DNA from: Hydrogenophaga sp. Root209
GTDB lineage: Bacteria; Pseudomonadota; Gammaproteobacteria; Burkholderiales; Burkholderiaceae_C
Direction of reading: 5' to 3'
NCBI RefSeq assembly: GCF_001428625.1
Contig: NZ_LMIE01000012.1
Coordinates: forward strand, 135,182-199,181
Length of the DNA stretch: 64,000 bases
In this document: one piece after another, positions 9,090 to 17,831 of the stretch
Layout of the letters: the number at the start of each line of letters is the position of its first letter
How positions within the stretch are numbered: the stretch's first letter is position 1
Notes under the pieces: model-generated
Database searches by the model: none
What the model was told of the DNA's origin: nothing
The model's input: the letters and a program-made list of their open reading frames with translations, nothing else
Program-made: the position numbers and the translations under genes

Positions 9090-9905
9090 ATGAACACGGA
9101 AGTCATCTGGGATTTTCTCGTCACGCAGGGCGCGGACTTCGGCCTCAAGGTGCTCGGCGCCATCGCGGCCTGGATCGTGGGGCGCTGGCTGATCGGCATT
9201 GCCGTGGGTCTGATGGGGCGGGCGATGGAGAAGGGCCGAAAGCTCGACCAGACGCTGATCCACTACCTCAAGTCCATCATTTCGGTGCTGCTGACCATCG
9301 TCCTGATCCTCGCGATCCTGGACATCTTCGGCGTGCGCACCACCTCGTTCGCGGCCTTGCTGGCGGGCGCGGGCCTGGCCATCGGTGTGGCCTGGAGCGG
9401 CATGCTGGCGAACTTCGCGGCGGGCATCTTTCTGCAGGTGCTGCGGCCCTACAAGGTGGGTGATTTCATCTGCGCCGGCGGCACCACCGGCACCGTGAAG
9501 GAGCTCGGCCTGTTCGCCACCACCATCCTCACACCCGACAATGTGACCACCATCGTGGGCAACAACAAGGTGTTCTCCGACAACATCCAGAACTTCAGCC
9601 ACGAGCCGTTCCGCCGCGTGGACTGCCTGGCGAAGGTGGCGAACAGCGTGGACGTGAACGACGCCATGACGCGCCTGCGCACCGCCGTGGCCGCAATCCC
9701 CAACGTGGTCGCGTCGCCGGCGCCCGATGTGGAAATCCTGCAGTTCACGCCCGAGGGACCCCTGCTTTGCGTGCGTCCGTACACGCACACCGACCACTAC
9801 TGGCAGGTCTACTTCGACACGCACAAGGCGGTGGTGAGCACGTTTGGCGCGGCGGGGTATCCGGTGCCCGAGACGCCTGTTGCTCATCGAACGGTGCCTG
9901 TCTGA
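9090..9905 (+). CDS. Small-conductance mechanosensitive channel, MscS family
   Basis: A 271-residue channel of the minimal MscS type with three transmembrane helices. The third, pore-lining helix is the Ala/Gly-rich FAALLAGAGLAIGVAWSG stretch near residues 88-105, followed by the beta domain (PYKVGDFI) and the cytoplasmic vestibule. It would open under membrane tension to release solutes during osmotic downshock. AGGAGG ends 10 bases before the ATG. The gene diverges from the spermidine-synthase-like gene, with a 139-base gap between, and converges on the deoxyinosine glycosylase gene across a structured repeat. Confidence 0.92.
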   Translation: MNTEVIWDFLVTQGADFGLKVLGAIAAWIVGRWLIGIAVGLMGRAMEKGRKLDQTLIHYLKSIISVLLTIVLILAILDIFGVRTTSFAALLAGAGLAIGVAWSGMLANFAAGIFLQVLRPYKVGDFICAGGTTGTVKELGLFATTILTPDNVTTIVGNNKVFSDNIQNFSHEPFRRVDCLAKVANSVDVNDAMTRLRTAVAAIPNVVASPAPDVEILQFTPEGPLLCVRPYTHTDHYWQVYFDTHKAVVSTFGAAGYPVPETPVAHRTVPV

Positions 9906-9989
9906 GTTTTTCTCCGACGGTTCCCTGTCGCTCACAGCGGGGCGGCCGACTCCGCGAATAAGATGGCGCGCCAACATCCGGCTCAGGCC

Positions 9990-10081
9990 GCTGCACCGGT
10001 GTGCTCTGCAGAGCGAAATCAAGGAGGAGGTGGCCGCAGGCCACCGGGGGACATTCGCGGCGCAGAGCGCACCGGTGCAGC
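9990..10081 (-). repeat. Structured repeat family 1, copy A
   Basis: A 92-base nested palindrome. The 19-base outer arms (9990-10008 and 10063-10081) pair with a single G-T mismatch. Inside is the shared core (10013-10060): GCGAAATCAAGGAGGA, a small hairpin (GGTGGCC/GGCCACC) and GGGGGACATTCGCGG. It lies 30 bases after the stop of the minus-strand glycosylase gene and 84 bases after mscS. Given on the minus strand so that the transcript reads CCGCGAATGTCCCCC first, as in copies B, C and D. Confidence 0.8.
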
Positions 10082-10111
10082 GAGCCCGCGATGCCTGTCG
10101 AGCGAAAGCAC

Positions 10112-10600
10112 TCACAAGTGACGCAGCAACACGTCAGACCAGGCCGCCAACTTCCGATCAAAGCTCCAACTCGCATTCGCCGGGCTGGTGGACGGCAGCT
10201 TGTAGACCGGCAAACCCAGCTTTTCGGTGTGCCGCGCATGCCGAAAACTCTCGCCACCGTTGTGCGCGATCGCTTCGAGCAACGGACACGAGCGCATCAC
10301 CCACGTGAAATCGTTGAGCTCCGCGTTCTGGATGTTCGCGTCCAGACTGCCCTCACGCTCACAAGCCCCGTACACATCCCACACGCCCACACCACGCTCC
10401 AGCAAGGCGGCCACTCGCTCGGGGTAGGCCATGGCGGGCAGGGGCAACCGCCACAACGCGCCCAGGATCTTCCAGAAATGGTTCTGCGGATGGCCGTAGT
10501 ACTGCTGGGCGCGCAACGATGCCACGCCGGGGAAACTGCCCAGCACCAGCACACGCGTGCTCGCGTCGAGCACCGGCGGCAAACCCTGCAAGCGGCTCAT
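10112..10600 (-). CDS. DNA-deoxyinosine (hypoxanthine) glycosylase
   Basis: A 162-residue uracil-DNA-glycosylase-fold enzyme of the hypoxanthine-DNA glycosylase group. Visible motifs are LGSFPGVASL (active-site loop, near residue 20), YYGHPQNHFW (near 34-43) and the C-terminal PSTSPANA. It would remove deaminated adenine from DNA by cleaving the glycosidic bond. The start overlaps the TatD gene stop by four bases (ATGA), so the two putative DNA-processing enzymes are translationally coupled. Length and motif order are normal. Confidence 0.88.
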   Translation of the reverse strand: MSRLQGLPPVLDASTRVLVLGSFPGVASLRAQQYYGHPQNHFWKILGALWRLPLPAMAYPERVAALLERGVGVWDVYGACEREGSLDANIQNAELNDFTWVMRSCPLLEAIAHNGGESFRHARHTEKLGLPVYKLPSTSPANASWSFDRKLAAWSDVLLRHL

Positions 10601-11442
10601 GCGGCAGCAGCCAGCGCCGCCAGCCGCGGCAATGCCGCCAGGGCACTGGCGGTGGTGGCCTTCATCAACGCATCGACCGGCATGCCGCGCAGCTCGGCCA
10701 CCACCCCACAGATGCGCGGCAGCTCGGCCGGGCTGTTGACGCCTTGCGCCCGGCCCGCTGCCCGCTCGGCCGCGGTGGCGTAGAGCCAGTGCGGCGGAAT
10801 GTCGGGCGCGTCGGTCTCCAGCACCAGTGCCGCCAGTGGCAACTCGGCGGCCAGCCGACGCAATTGCCGCGCCGGCTCAAAGGTGCACGCACCCCCAAAA
10901 CCCAGCTTGAAACCCAGACCCAGGAAGGCCTGCGCCTGCTGTTCGCTGCCGTTGAACGCGTGCGCGATGCCACCGCCCGTGGGCAGCTCGCGCAGGTGCT
11001 TGAGCAACTGGTCGGCGCTGCGCCGCACATGCACGATCACCGGCAGGCGGTGCTTGCGTGCCAGCCGCAGCTGCGCGCGGTAGAACAAGGCTTGGCGTTC
11101 ACGCATTTCGGGTGTGCACAGCGCGGGGACGAAGAAGTCGAGCCCGATTTCTCCCACGGCGACCAGCCGCGGATCGTCGCGGTGCTCGGTCAGTGCCGCG
11201 TCGAGCGCATCCAGGTCGGCGTCCTGCGCGCGCGGCACACACAGCGGGTGGATGCCCAGGGCGTAGGCGTCACCCAGCCGGTGCGCGAGCTGGCGCACCG
11301 TGTCGAAGTTGGAGCGCTCCACAGCGGGAATCACGCACAGGCCCACCCCGAGCGCGGCCGCACGCTCGCGCAGGCTCAGTGCAAGAGCATGGTCGGCGCC
11401 GAACTCAGGCGCATCCAGATGGCAGTGTGTGTCGATCCACAT
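10597..11442 (-). CDS. TatD-family metal-dependent hydrolase/DNase
   Basis: A 281-residue TIM-barrel hydrolase. The N-terminal metal ligands are in DTHCHLD (His6, His8), the bridging Glu is in VGEIGLDF, and further ligands are in VIVHVR, IAHAFNGS and ETDAPD. TatD proteins are Mg-dependent exonucleases acting in DNA repair and turnover. The ATG at 11442 gives the normal family start; the open frame continues upstream but without homology. It forms a coupled pair with the deoxyinosine glycosylase downstream and is divergent from the META lipoprotein, sharing a 69-base promoter gap. Confidence 0.9.
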   Translation of the reverse strand: MWIDTHCHLDAPEFGADHALALSLRERAAALGVGLCVIPAVERSNFDTVRQLAHRLGDAYALGIHPLCVPRAQDADLDALDAALTEHRDDPRLVAVGEIGLDFFVPALCTPEMRERQALFYRAQLRLARKHRLPVIVHVRRSADQLLKHLRELPTGGGIAHAFNGSEQQAQAFLGLGFKLGFGGACTFEPARQLRRLAAELPLAALVLETDAPDIPPHWLYATAAERAAGRAQGVNSPAELPRICGVVAELRGMPVDALMKATTASALAALPRLAALAAAA

Positions 11443-11511
11443 GGCGGTATAACGACCATTGTGCCGGCAAGGCTCTCGCTCGCCGGCATCCCGCAACAGG
11501 AAGGAACCACC

Positions 11512-11937
11512 ATGCCACCCACTCCCCGCCTCGCCTGGCTCGCCGCTCCCGTGCTGATGGCACTCACCGCCTGCGCCATGCCCGGCGCGCCCGACGCAGC
11601 GCCGCTGGTGGGCAGCGAGTGGCGGCTGGAAGACATGGGCGGGCGCGGCGTGCTCGACACCGTGCAGGCCACCCTCGCCTTTCCCGAGGCCGGGCGCGTG
11701 GCGGGCAACAGCTCGTGCAACCGCTTCTTTGGCTCCTACACGCTCATGCAGGACCGCATTGCGCTGGGGCAGCTGGGGGGCACACGCATGGCGTGTGCGC
11801 CGGCGGTGGACGAGCAGGAAACGCGCTACCTGGACGCGCTGCAGAAGGCGCAGCGGCTCGAAGTGCGGGGCAGGACGATGCTGATGCACGTGCAGGGGTG
11901 GGAGAAGCCCCTGCGCTTCGTGCGGACCAAGCCTTAG
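11512..11937 (+). CDS. META-domain (HslJ-like) lipoprotein
   Basis: A 141-residue lipoprotein. A signal peptide ends in the lipobox LTAC, giving a lipidated cysteine near residue 21. The rest is one META/HslJ domain with GSEWRLEDM, the conserved [13 protein letters not shown] segment, GGTRMAC and a final MHVQGW strand. Relatives include heat-inducible HslJ, linked to novobiocin tolerance; the biochemical role is not established. AAGGAACC precedes the ATG. The 3' end overlaps the convergent lolD stop by four bases. Confidence 0.88.
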   Translation: MPPTPRLAWLAAPVLMALTACAMPGAPDAAPLVGSEWRLEDMGGRGVLDTVQATLAFPEAGRVAGNSSCNRFFGSYTLMQDRIALGQLGGTRMACAPAVDEQETRYLDALQKAQRLEVRGRTMLMHVQGWEKPLRFVRTKP

Positions 11938-12731
11938 GTCAGCACACCCGCCGTCAAGCGCAGCACGCGGTTGCATCGCGCTGCCAGCGTCTCGTCGTGT
12001 GTGACGACGATGAAGGCCGTGCCTTGGTCGCGGGCGAGCTCCAGCATCAACTGAAACACGCCTTCGGCGGTGGTGCGATCGAGGTTGCCGGTGGGCTCGT
12101 CGGCCAGCACGCAGGCGGGCTGCGTGACCAGTGCGCGCGCAATGGCCACGCGCTGGCGCTCACCCCCCGAGAGCTCGGCCGGACGGTGGCCCAGGCGCTC
12201 GGCCAGACCCACCCGCGTGAGGATTTTCCGGGCCTGCTCGGCCGCCTCGGCACGCGGCAGACGGCGGATCCACAGGGGCATGGCCACGTTGTCTCGCGCG
12301 CTGAACTCGGGCAACAGGTGGTGGAACTGGTAGACGAAACCCAGGTGCTGGTTGCGCAACACGCCCTGCTGCGTGGCGCTCAGCCCCGACATGGTCTGCC
12401 CCATGAGCTGCACGCTGCCACTCGTGGGTGCGTCCAGGCCGCCGAGCAGGTGTAGCAAGGTGCTCTTGCCAGAGCCGGAGGCCCCGACGATGGCCACGGT
12501 TTCTCCCGCTCGCACCGTGAGGTCCACGCCGGTGAGCACGGTGACGTCGAGGCGGCCTTCGGTGAAGCGTTTGGTGAGGCCTGTGGCGCTCAACACGACA
12601 TCCGATCGGGCTGAGCTGGGCTCCGTTCGCCCTGAGCCTGTCGAAGGGCTCACCAAGACCGTGGCGGGGGCTTCGACAAGCTCAGCCCGAACGGAGTTGG
12701 GGCCAGTTCGAACGGGGTTGTATTCACTCAT
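11934..12731 (-). CDS. lolD: Lipoprotein-releasing ABC ATPase LolD
   Basis: ATPase of the LolCDE complex, which extracts outer-membrane lipoproteins from the inner membrane and passes them to LolA. The core has Walker [10 protein letters not shown], signature [15 protein letters not shown], Walker [13 protein letters not shown] and the switch His in VVTHD. At 265 residues it is about 30 longer than usual. The extra N-terminus is encoded largely by a REP-like inverted pair at 12623-12694 (residues 13-36), before normal homology starts at [12 protein letters not shown]. The start overlaps the upstream lolC stop by eight bases. Confidence 0.92.
   Translation of the reverse strand: MSEYNPVRTGPNSVRAELVEAPATVLVSPSTGSGRTEPSSARSDVVLSATGLTKRFTEGRLDVTVLTGVDLTVRAGETVAIVGASGSGKSTLLHLLGGLDAPTSGSVQLMGQTMSGLSATQQGVLRNQHLGFVYQFHHLLPEFSARDNVAMPLWIRRLPRAEAAEQARKILTRVGLAERLGHRPAELSGGERQRVAIARALVTQPACVLADEPTGNLDRTTAEGVFQLMLELARDQGTAFIVVTHDETLAARCNRVLRLTAGVLT
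12623..12694. repeat. REP-like inverted pair inside the lolD reading frame
   Basis: Two facing repeat units: CCGTTCGCCCTGAGCCTGTC plus GAAGGGC (12623-12649), and GCTTCGACAAGCTCAGCCCG plus AACGG (12670-12694). They are near-reverse-complements separated by 20 bases. This repeat type is widespread between genes in proteobacteria and gives tell-tale peptides such as VRAELVEA and STGSGRTE, both present here in LolD. It is inserted in frame in the 5' end of lolD without a stop codon. Confidence 0.85.
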
Positions 12732-13980
12732 AACGCAACGCCTCGGCAGGGTTGACGCGGCTTGCGCGCCAGCTCGGGTAGATCGTGGCCAGGAACGAGA
12801 GCACCAGCGAGATCACGGCCACCGGCAGGATGTCGGTCTGCTGTGGGTCGCTGGGCATGCGGCTGATGAGGTAGATGTCCTGCGGCAGGAAGCTCGCGCC
12901 CAGCAGGCGCTCCAGCGCGGGCACCAGGGTGTCGATGTTGAAGGCGATGCCCAGGCCCAGCAGCAGGCCCGCGCCGGTGCCGATCACGCCCACCATCGCG
13001 CCCTGCACCATGAACACGCCCATGATGCTCTGCGGGCTCGCGCCCAGCGTGCGCAGGATGGCGATGTCCGCGCGCTTGTCGGTCACGGTCATCACCAGCG
13101 TGGACACCAGGTTGAATGCGGCCACGGCCACGATCAGCGTGAGGATGATGAACATCATGCGTTTTTCAAGCTGCACCGCCGCAAACCAGGTGCGGTTCTG
13201 GCGCGTCCAGTCGCGCACCAGCAAGCCGGGGTCGAGGTCGGCGGCGATGGACACGGCCACCTCGCGCGCGGCGTGCAGGTCCTTGATCTTCACGCGCACG
13301 CCGGTCGGGCCTTCCACGCGAAAGATGCGCGCGGCATCTTCCTGATGCAGCAGGGCCAGCGCCGAGTCGTATTCGTAGTGGCCTGAATCAAACGTGCCCA
13401 CCACCGTCATCTGACGGATGCGGGGCACCACGCCGGCCGGAGTCACCTGCCCGCTGGGTGCGATCAGCGTGACGCTGTCGCCGGCGATCACGCCCAGGCT
13501 GCGTGCGAGTTCACCGCCCAGGATCACGCGGAATTCACCGGGCACCAGACGCGGCAACACGGTGTCCGCCAACTGAGCCGCGAGGTCGGTCACCTTGGGC
13601 TCCAGCGCCGGGTCGATGCCGCGCACCAGAGCGCCCTTCATGTCTTCGCCGCGCGCGATGAGTGCCTGCGCCCCCACGAACGGCGCCGCACCCACCACCT
13701 CGGGATGGCGCTCGATTTTTGCCAGCGTGTCGGCCAGGTTGGGAATGGCTTGACCGCCGGGCTCGAACACCTCGATGTGCGAGAGCACACCGAGCATGCG
13801 GTCGCGCACTTCCTTCTGGAAGCCGTTCATGACCGAGAGCACGATGATCAGCGCGGCCACACCCAGCGCAATGCCCAGCATGGACACGCCCGAGATGAAG
13901 GAGATGAAGCCGTTGCGCCGGGTGGCGCGGCCAGCGCGCGTGTAGCGCCAGCCGAGAATGAGTTCGTAAGGGGTTTGCAT
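12724..13980 (-). CDS. lolC: Lipoprotein-releasing system permease LolC/LolE
   Basis: A 418-residue inner-membrane permease with four helices: one near the N-terminus ([22 protein letters not shown]) and three in the C-terminal FtsX domain, flanking a large periplasmic MacB-PCD domain. It works with LolD to release lipoproteins for the outer membrane. Only one permease gene is present, so this organism probably uses a LolF-like homodimer or has a second permease elsewhere. The ATG at 13980 begins [13 protein letters not shown], the typical family start; a much longer upstream frame has no homology. Confidence 0.9.
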   Translation of the reverse strand: MQTPYELILGWRYTRAGRATRRNGFISFISGVSMLGIALGVAALIIVLSVMNGFQKEVRDRMLGVLSHIEVFEPGGQAIPNLADTLAKIERHPEVVGAAPFVGAQALIARGEDMKGALVRGIDPALEPKVTDLAAQLADTVLPRLVPGEFRVILGGELARSLGVIAGDSVTLIAPSGQVTPAGVVPRIRQMTVVGTFDSGHYEYDSALALLHQEDAARIFRVEGPTGVRVKIKDLHAAREVAVSIAADLDPGLLVRDWTRQNRTWFAAVQLEKRMMFIILTLIVAVAAFNLVSTLVMTVTDKRADIAILRTLGASPQSIMGVFMVQGAMVGVIGTGAGLLLGLGIAFNIDTLVPALERLLGASFLPQDIYLISRMPSDPQQTDILPVAVISLVLSFLATIYPSWRASRVNPAEALRYE

Positions 13981-14022
13981 GTGAGGTCCAGCGGGCATTG
14001 TGGCATCCCCGACAATCGCGTC

Positions 14023-15030
14023 ATGCCCGTTCCCCACATGGCCTCTGAGCCTGCCACGCACCTGCTGGTTCCTTTTGCCAGCGCCAGCGACCCCGCTTGC
14101 CGGGCGGCGCTGCCGGGCTTGCAGTTGCCCCACCTCACCGCCTTGCTGGCCGAACTTCAGCCCACACACACCGATTCCGGCACCGACAGTGCGTCCGACC
14201 ACAGCCTGAGCCCACCCCACGAACGTGCGCTGGCCCAGGCCATCGGCCTGGTGCGGGCGGACGGCTCGGCCTACCCCGATGGCCTGCTGCCCTGGGCCGC
14301 AGCGGCCAGCGCCGAGCCTGGGCAACCCCAGGCCTGGTTCTCGCCTTGTCACTTTCAGGTCGGCATGGAGCAAGTCACGCTGCTGCCCGGCGACCAGTTG
14401 GGCCTGACCGACGAGCACGCGCGCCCTCTCTTCGATGCGCTGGCGCCTTACTGCGCCGAGGACGGCATCGCGCTGCGTTTTGAGTCCGCCACGCGCTGGC
14501 ACGCGAGTGGCGAGGTGCTGCGCGGGATCGCCTGCGCCAGCCTGGACCGCGTGGGCGGCCGCTCCGTGGAGGCCTGGATGACCAACAGCTCGGCCAACCT
14601 GGCGGGTGGACAGCTGCTCAAGCGGCTGCAGAGCGAAGCGCAAATGCTGTTCTACACACACCCGGCACACGATGCGCGCGAGGCGCTGCGCCTGCACCCG
14701 GTCAACGGCTTCTGGCTCAGTGGCGCAGGCGCCATCGACCACCCGACAACGCTGCTGCCACCACCGGCCATGCCGGATGCCCTGCGCAACGCGGCCCTGC
14801 AGGCCGACTGGACACGTTGGAAAGACGCCTGGGCTGCGCTGGACACCAACGACATCAAAGACATGCTGGATCGCGCGCGCCGCGGCGAGCCGGTCACACT
14901 CACCCTGTGCGGCGAGCGCGCGGCGCAGCGCTTCACGAACGCCCCGCGCGGCCCCGTGGCGCGCGCTGGGCGCCTCATCAAGAACCTGCTGGGCCATGCC
15001 CCGGCCTGGAAGACGTTGGAAACCCTATGA
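14023..15030 (+). CDS. Conserved protein of the COG4255 type, function unknown
   Basis: A 335-residue soluble protein resembling a Burkholderiales family found upstream of recJ and sometimes annotated as phosphoglycerate mutase without evidence. Conserved-looking stretches are WFSPCHFQVGMEQVTLLPGD (about 104-123), AWMTNSSANLAGGQLLKRLQ and HPVNGFWLSGAG. No phosphatase or mutase motif was recognised. The start at 14023 could equally be the internal ATG at 14038. Its stop overlaps the recJ start (ATGA), so it is translationally coupled to recJ. No function is proposed. Confidence 0.75.
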   Translation: MPVPHMASEPATHLLVPFASASDPACRAALPGLQLPHLTALLAELQPTHTDSGTDSASDHSLSPPHERALAQAIGLVRADGSAYPDGLLPWAAAASAEPGQPQAWFSPCHFQVGMEQVTLLPGDQLGLTDEHARPLFDALAPYCAEDGIALRFESATRWHASGEVLRGIACASLDRVGGRSVEAWMTNSSANLAGGQLLKRLQSEAQMLFYTHPAHDAREALRLHPVNGFWLSGAGAIDHPTTLLPPPAMPDALRNAALQADWTRWKDAWAALDTNDIKDMLDRARRGEPVTLTLCGERAAQRFTNAPRGPVARAGRLIKNLLGHAPAWKTLETL

Positions 15031-16763
15031 AGATCATCACCCGCGACGTGCCACCCCGCGCCGCCTGGGCGCTGGAGCAAGGTGGCCTGCACCCGCTGCT
15101 GGCGCGCCTGTTCGCCGCCCGCGGCATCACCAGCACCGACGAGCTCGACGACGCGCTGGCCCGCCTGATCCCGCCTTCTCAAATGTTGGGTGCGCAAGAC
15201 GCCGCGCGTGCCTTGGCCGACGCGATGGCCGCGAACCAGGCGATCTGCATCGTGGCCGACTACGACTGCGACGGCGCCACCGCCTGCGCGGTCGGCCTGC
15301 GCGGCCTGCGCTTGCTGGGTGCCCCCATGGGCTTCGACCGCGTCAACTACCTCGTGCCCGACCGCGTGACCGACGGTTACGGCCTCACGCCGTCGATCTC
15401 GAAGCGCGTGAAGGCGCAGGGCGCCGACGTGCTGGTGACGGTGGACAACGGCATCGCCAGCGTGGACGGTGTGCGCGCCGCGCGCGAGCTGGGCTTGCAG
15501 GTGATCGTCACCGACCACCACCTGCCCGCCATCAGGGACGGCGAGGTGACGCTGCCGCAGGACTGCATCATCGTGAACCCCAACCAGCCGGGCTGCACAT
15601 TCGAGAGCAAGTCCATCGCCGGCGTGGGCGTGATGTTTTATGTGCTGCTGGCGCTGCGTGCGGAATTGCGTGAGCGCGGCGTCTTCACTGCGCAGAACCA
15701 GCCAAAGATCGACAACCTCTTGCCCTTGGTCGCGCTGGGTACCGTGGCCGACGTTGTCAAGCTCGACGCCAACAACCGCCGCCTCGTCGCTCAAGGCTTG
15801 AAGCGCGTGCGAGCTGGCGCCATGCCGCCGGGCATGACGGCCTTGTTCAACGTGGCCGCGCGCAAGCCCGATGCCGCCACCGGCTTTGACTTTGGCTTCG
15901 CGCTCGGCCCGCGCCTGAATGCCGCCGGCCGCCTGGCCGACATGACATTGGGCATCGAGTGCCTGACCACCGACGACGCGCTGCGCGCGGACGAGCTCGC
16001 GCGCACGCTGGACGGCATCAACCGCGAGCGCAAGGCGATCGAAGGGGACATGCGCGATCAGGCGCTGCAGATGGCCGAGGAGATGTTCGACGAGTCCGAG
16101 GAGCCACCGCCCGCGCTGGTGGTGTTCGATCCCGACTTTCACGAAGGCGTGGTCGGCATCGTGGCCTCACGCCTGAAGGACAAGCTGCACCGGCCCACCT
16201 TCGTGTTTGCCTCCAGTGGCGCCGAGGGCAAGGAAAACGAGCTCAAGGGCTCGGGCCGATCGATCGCGGGTTTTCATTTGCGCGACGCGCTTGACCTCGT
16301 GGCCAAGCGCCACCCGGGTGTGTTGTTGCGCTTTGGCGGCCACGCCATGGCGGCCGGCTGCACCATCGACGAGGAACATCTGGAGACGTTTGAAACCGCG
16401 CTGCAGCAGGTGGCCCACGAGTGGCTGGACGCGGCCACGTTGCAGCGCCGCATGGAGGCCGACGGCGCACTGGACACGAAGTACCGTCGCGCCGATCTGG
16501 TGGACACGCTGCACAAGGAGGTGTGGGGCCAGGGCTTTGCGCCGCCCGTCTTTTGCGAAGAGGTGCAGGTGGTGTCGCAGCGGCTGGTGGGTGAGAAGCA
16601 CCTGGCGCTGAAACTCAAGCATCAGGGCGAGCCGGTGGACGGCATCTGGTTCGGCCACACCGAGCCTTTGCCGGCACGCGTGAAGATTGCGTTTCGCCTG
16701 GATGCGGATGAGTGGCAGGGTCAGCGGCGGGTGCGGTTCTTGGTGGAAGCTGCAGAGGTCTGA
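15027..16763 (+). CDS. recJ: Single-stranded-DNA 5'-3' exonuclease RecJ
   Basis: A 578-residue nuclease of the DHH phosphoesterase family, acting in RecF-pathway recombination and in base-excision and mismatch repair. The metal-binding motifs are DYDCDG (78-83), DHH (163-165) and the DHHA1 signature with GSGRSIAGFHLRDAL and RFGGHAMAAG. The C-terminal OB-fold finishes the protein, and the length is normal. The start is fixed by the ATGA overlap with the upstream gene. The gene is followed by two structured repeat elements, then a convergent response regulator gene. Confidence 0.96.
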   Translation: MKIITRDVPPRAAWALEQGGLHPLLARLFAARGITSTDELDDALARLIPPSQMLGAQDAARALADAMAANQAICIVADYDCDGATACAVGLRGLRLLGAPMGFDRVNYLVPDRVTDGYGLTPSISKRVKAQGADVLVTVDNGIASVDGVRAARELGLQVIVTDHHLPAIRDGEVTLPQDCIIVNPNQPGCTFESKSIAGVGVMFYVLLALRAELRERGVFTAQNQPKIDNLLPLVALGTVADVVKLDANNRRLVAQGLKRVRAGAMPPGMTALFNVAARKPDAATGFDFGFALGPRLNAAGRLADMTLGIECLTTDDALRADELARTLDGINRERKAIEGDMRDQALQMAEEMFDESEEPPPALVVFDPDFHEGVVGIVASRLKDKLHRPTFVFASSGAEGKENELKGSGRSIAGFHLRDALDLVAKRHPGVLLRFGGHAMAAGCTIDEEHLETFETALQQVAHEWLDAATLQRRMEADGALDTKYRRADLVDTLHKEVWGQGFAPPVFCEEVQVVSQRLVGEKHLALKLKHQGEPVDGIWFGHTEPLPARVKIAFRLDADEWQGQRRVRFLVEAAEV

Positions 16764-16788
16764 GATTTCACTCCGCGACCTTCGCAGG

Positions 16789-16888
16789 CTCGAGAGGGCA
16801 GCGCGCTCTGCTCCGCGAATGTCCCCCAAACCGGCTGCGCCGGTTTTCCTCCTTGATTTCGCTGCGCAGAACGCACCACCCTCACGAG
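16789..16888 (+). repeat. Structured repeat family 1, copy B
   Basis: Core at 16813-16862 reads CCGCGAATGTCCCCC, a small hairpin (AACCGG/CCGGTT) and TCCTCCTTGATTTCGC. The flanks 16789-16812 and 16865-16888 are imperfect inverted repeats. It starts 25 bases after the recJ stop, in the transcript-sense orientation shared with copies A, C and D. Confidence 0.78.
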
Positions 16889-16936
16889 CGAGTGGTGTGT
16901 CTGCATTCGACGCGTTTGGGTTCGCGTACCAGGGAG

Positions 16937-17040
16937 GTCGTTGCCGGCTGGGGTGACCGGCGCAGCGAAATCAAGGAGGAGGGGCGGCGCAGCCGACCCG
17001 GGGGACATTCGCGGAGCCGGTTGCCCCAGTCGGCGACGAC
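16937..17040 (-). repeat. Structured repeat family 1, copy C
   Basis: Core at 16965-17014 is in inverse orientation to copy B. The 25-base outer arms (16937-16961 and 17016-17040) pair with five mismatches. It ends 21 bases before the stop of the minus-strand response regulator gene. Together copies B and C fill most of the 298-base gap between the convergent genes recJ and lytR-like; I see nothing else there. Confidence 0.78.
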
Positions 17041-17061
17041 CGGAGCAACCCAGGCAGAAAA

Positions 17062-17796
17062 TCAGCTCATCAGAGCTTCACGAACCGCAGCCAGTTGACG
17101 GCGCGAGACAGCGAGACGCTCCTCTACCCCGTCCAGACGCACTGTCCAGCCCTCGCCCTCGACCGGGTCGTTGTGCTTCTCCACCGCCCGCACCGCACGG
17201 CGCGACACCAGGGCATTGCGGTGCACCCGCACGAACAGGTGCGCATAGCGCTGCTCAAGATCGCTCAACGCGCCATCAAAAATGTGTTCCTTGTCGGCCG
17301 TGCGCACCGTGATGTATTTCAGCTCGGCCTTGAGGTAGATCACGTCGGCCAGCGCCACGCGCTCGCTGCGACCACGCTCCTGGATGATCAGGCTCTCGGG
17401 CAGCCCCACATCGGCAGCGGTTTCGGCGCGCAGACGTTGCACCTTCTGCAGGGCCTGCTGCAGACGCTCGCGGCGCACCGGCTTGGTCAGGTAGTCCACC
17501 GCTTCCAGGTCAAAAGCCTGCACCGCGTGTTCGGCGTAGGCGGTGATGAACACCACCGCCGGTGGCGCCGCCAGCTCACGCAGGGTCTTGGCCAGGGTCA
17601 TGCCGTCCACGCCGGGCATGTGGATGTCCAGCATCACCAGATCACATCCGGTGCGCTGGATCAACTCCATCGCCTGCACGGCGTTGGCCGCCTCGCCCAC
17701 CACGTCCGCGCGCGGCTCGCTGCATTCACCCAGCAGAGTGCGCAGCCGGGACCGCGCCAATGCTTCATCGTCAACGATCAGTACCTTCAGTGTCAT
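17062..17796 (-). CDS. LytTR-type response regulator (AlgR/LytR-like)
   Basis: A 244-residue regulator. The receiver domain carries the acidic pair DD9-10, phospho-acceptor Asp57 in LVMLDIHMPG and Lys105 in YLTKP. The C-terminal LytTR DNA-binding domain (about 135-240) includes IYLKAELKYITVRT and FVRVHRNALVSRRAV. It pairs with the LytS-type kinase directly upstream; the two are 35 bases apart on the same strand. Targets cannot be read from the window; relatives control alginate, autolysis or envelope genes. Confidence 0.93.
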   Translation of the reverse strand: MTLKVLIVDDEALARSRLRTLLGECSEPRADVVGEAANAVQAMELIQRTGCDLVMLDIHMPGVDGMTLAKTLRELAAPPAVVFITAYAEHAVQAFDLEAVDYLTKPVRRERLQQALQKVQRLRAETAADVGLPESLIIQERGRSERVALADVIYLKAELKYITVRTADKEHIFDGALSDLEQRYAHLFVRVHRNALVSRRAVRAVEKHNDPVEGEGWTVRLDGVEERLAVSRRQLAAVREALMS

Positions 17797-17831
17797 GTCA
17801 CGCTCCGTAGCCAGACCCGTTCAATACCCGC

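Noticed and set aside
12588-12599. Internal GTG/TTG start for lolD
   Set aside because: Kept only as an alternative: no ribosome site is visible, while the ATG at 12731 is directly coupled to the lolC end.
14023-15030. Phosphoglycerate mutase
   Set aside because: No mutase or alkaline-phosphatase superfamily motif is visible; the name sometimes attached to this family is not supported.
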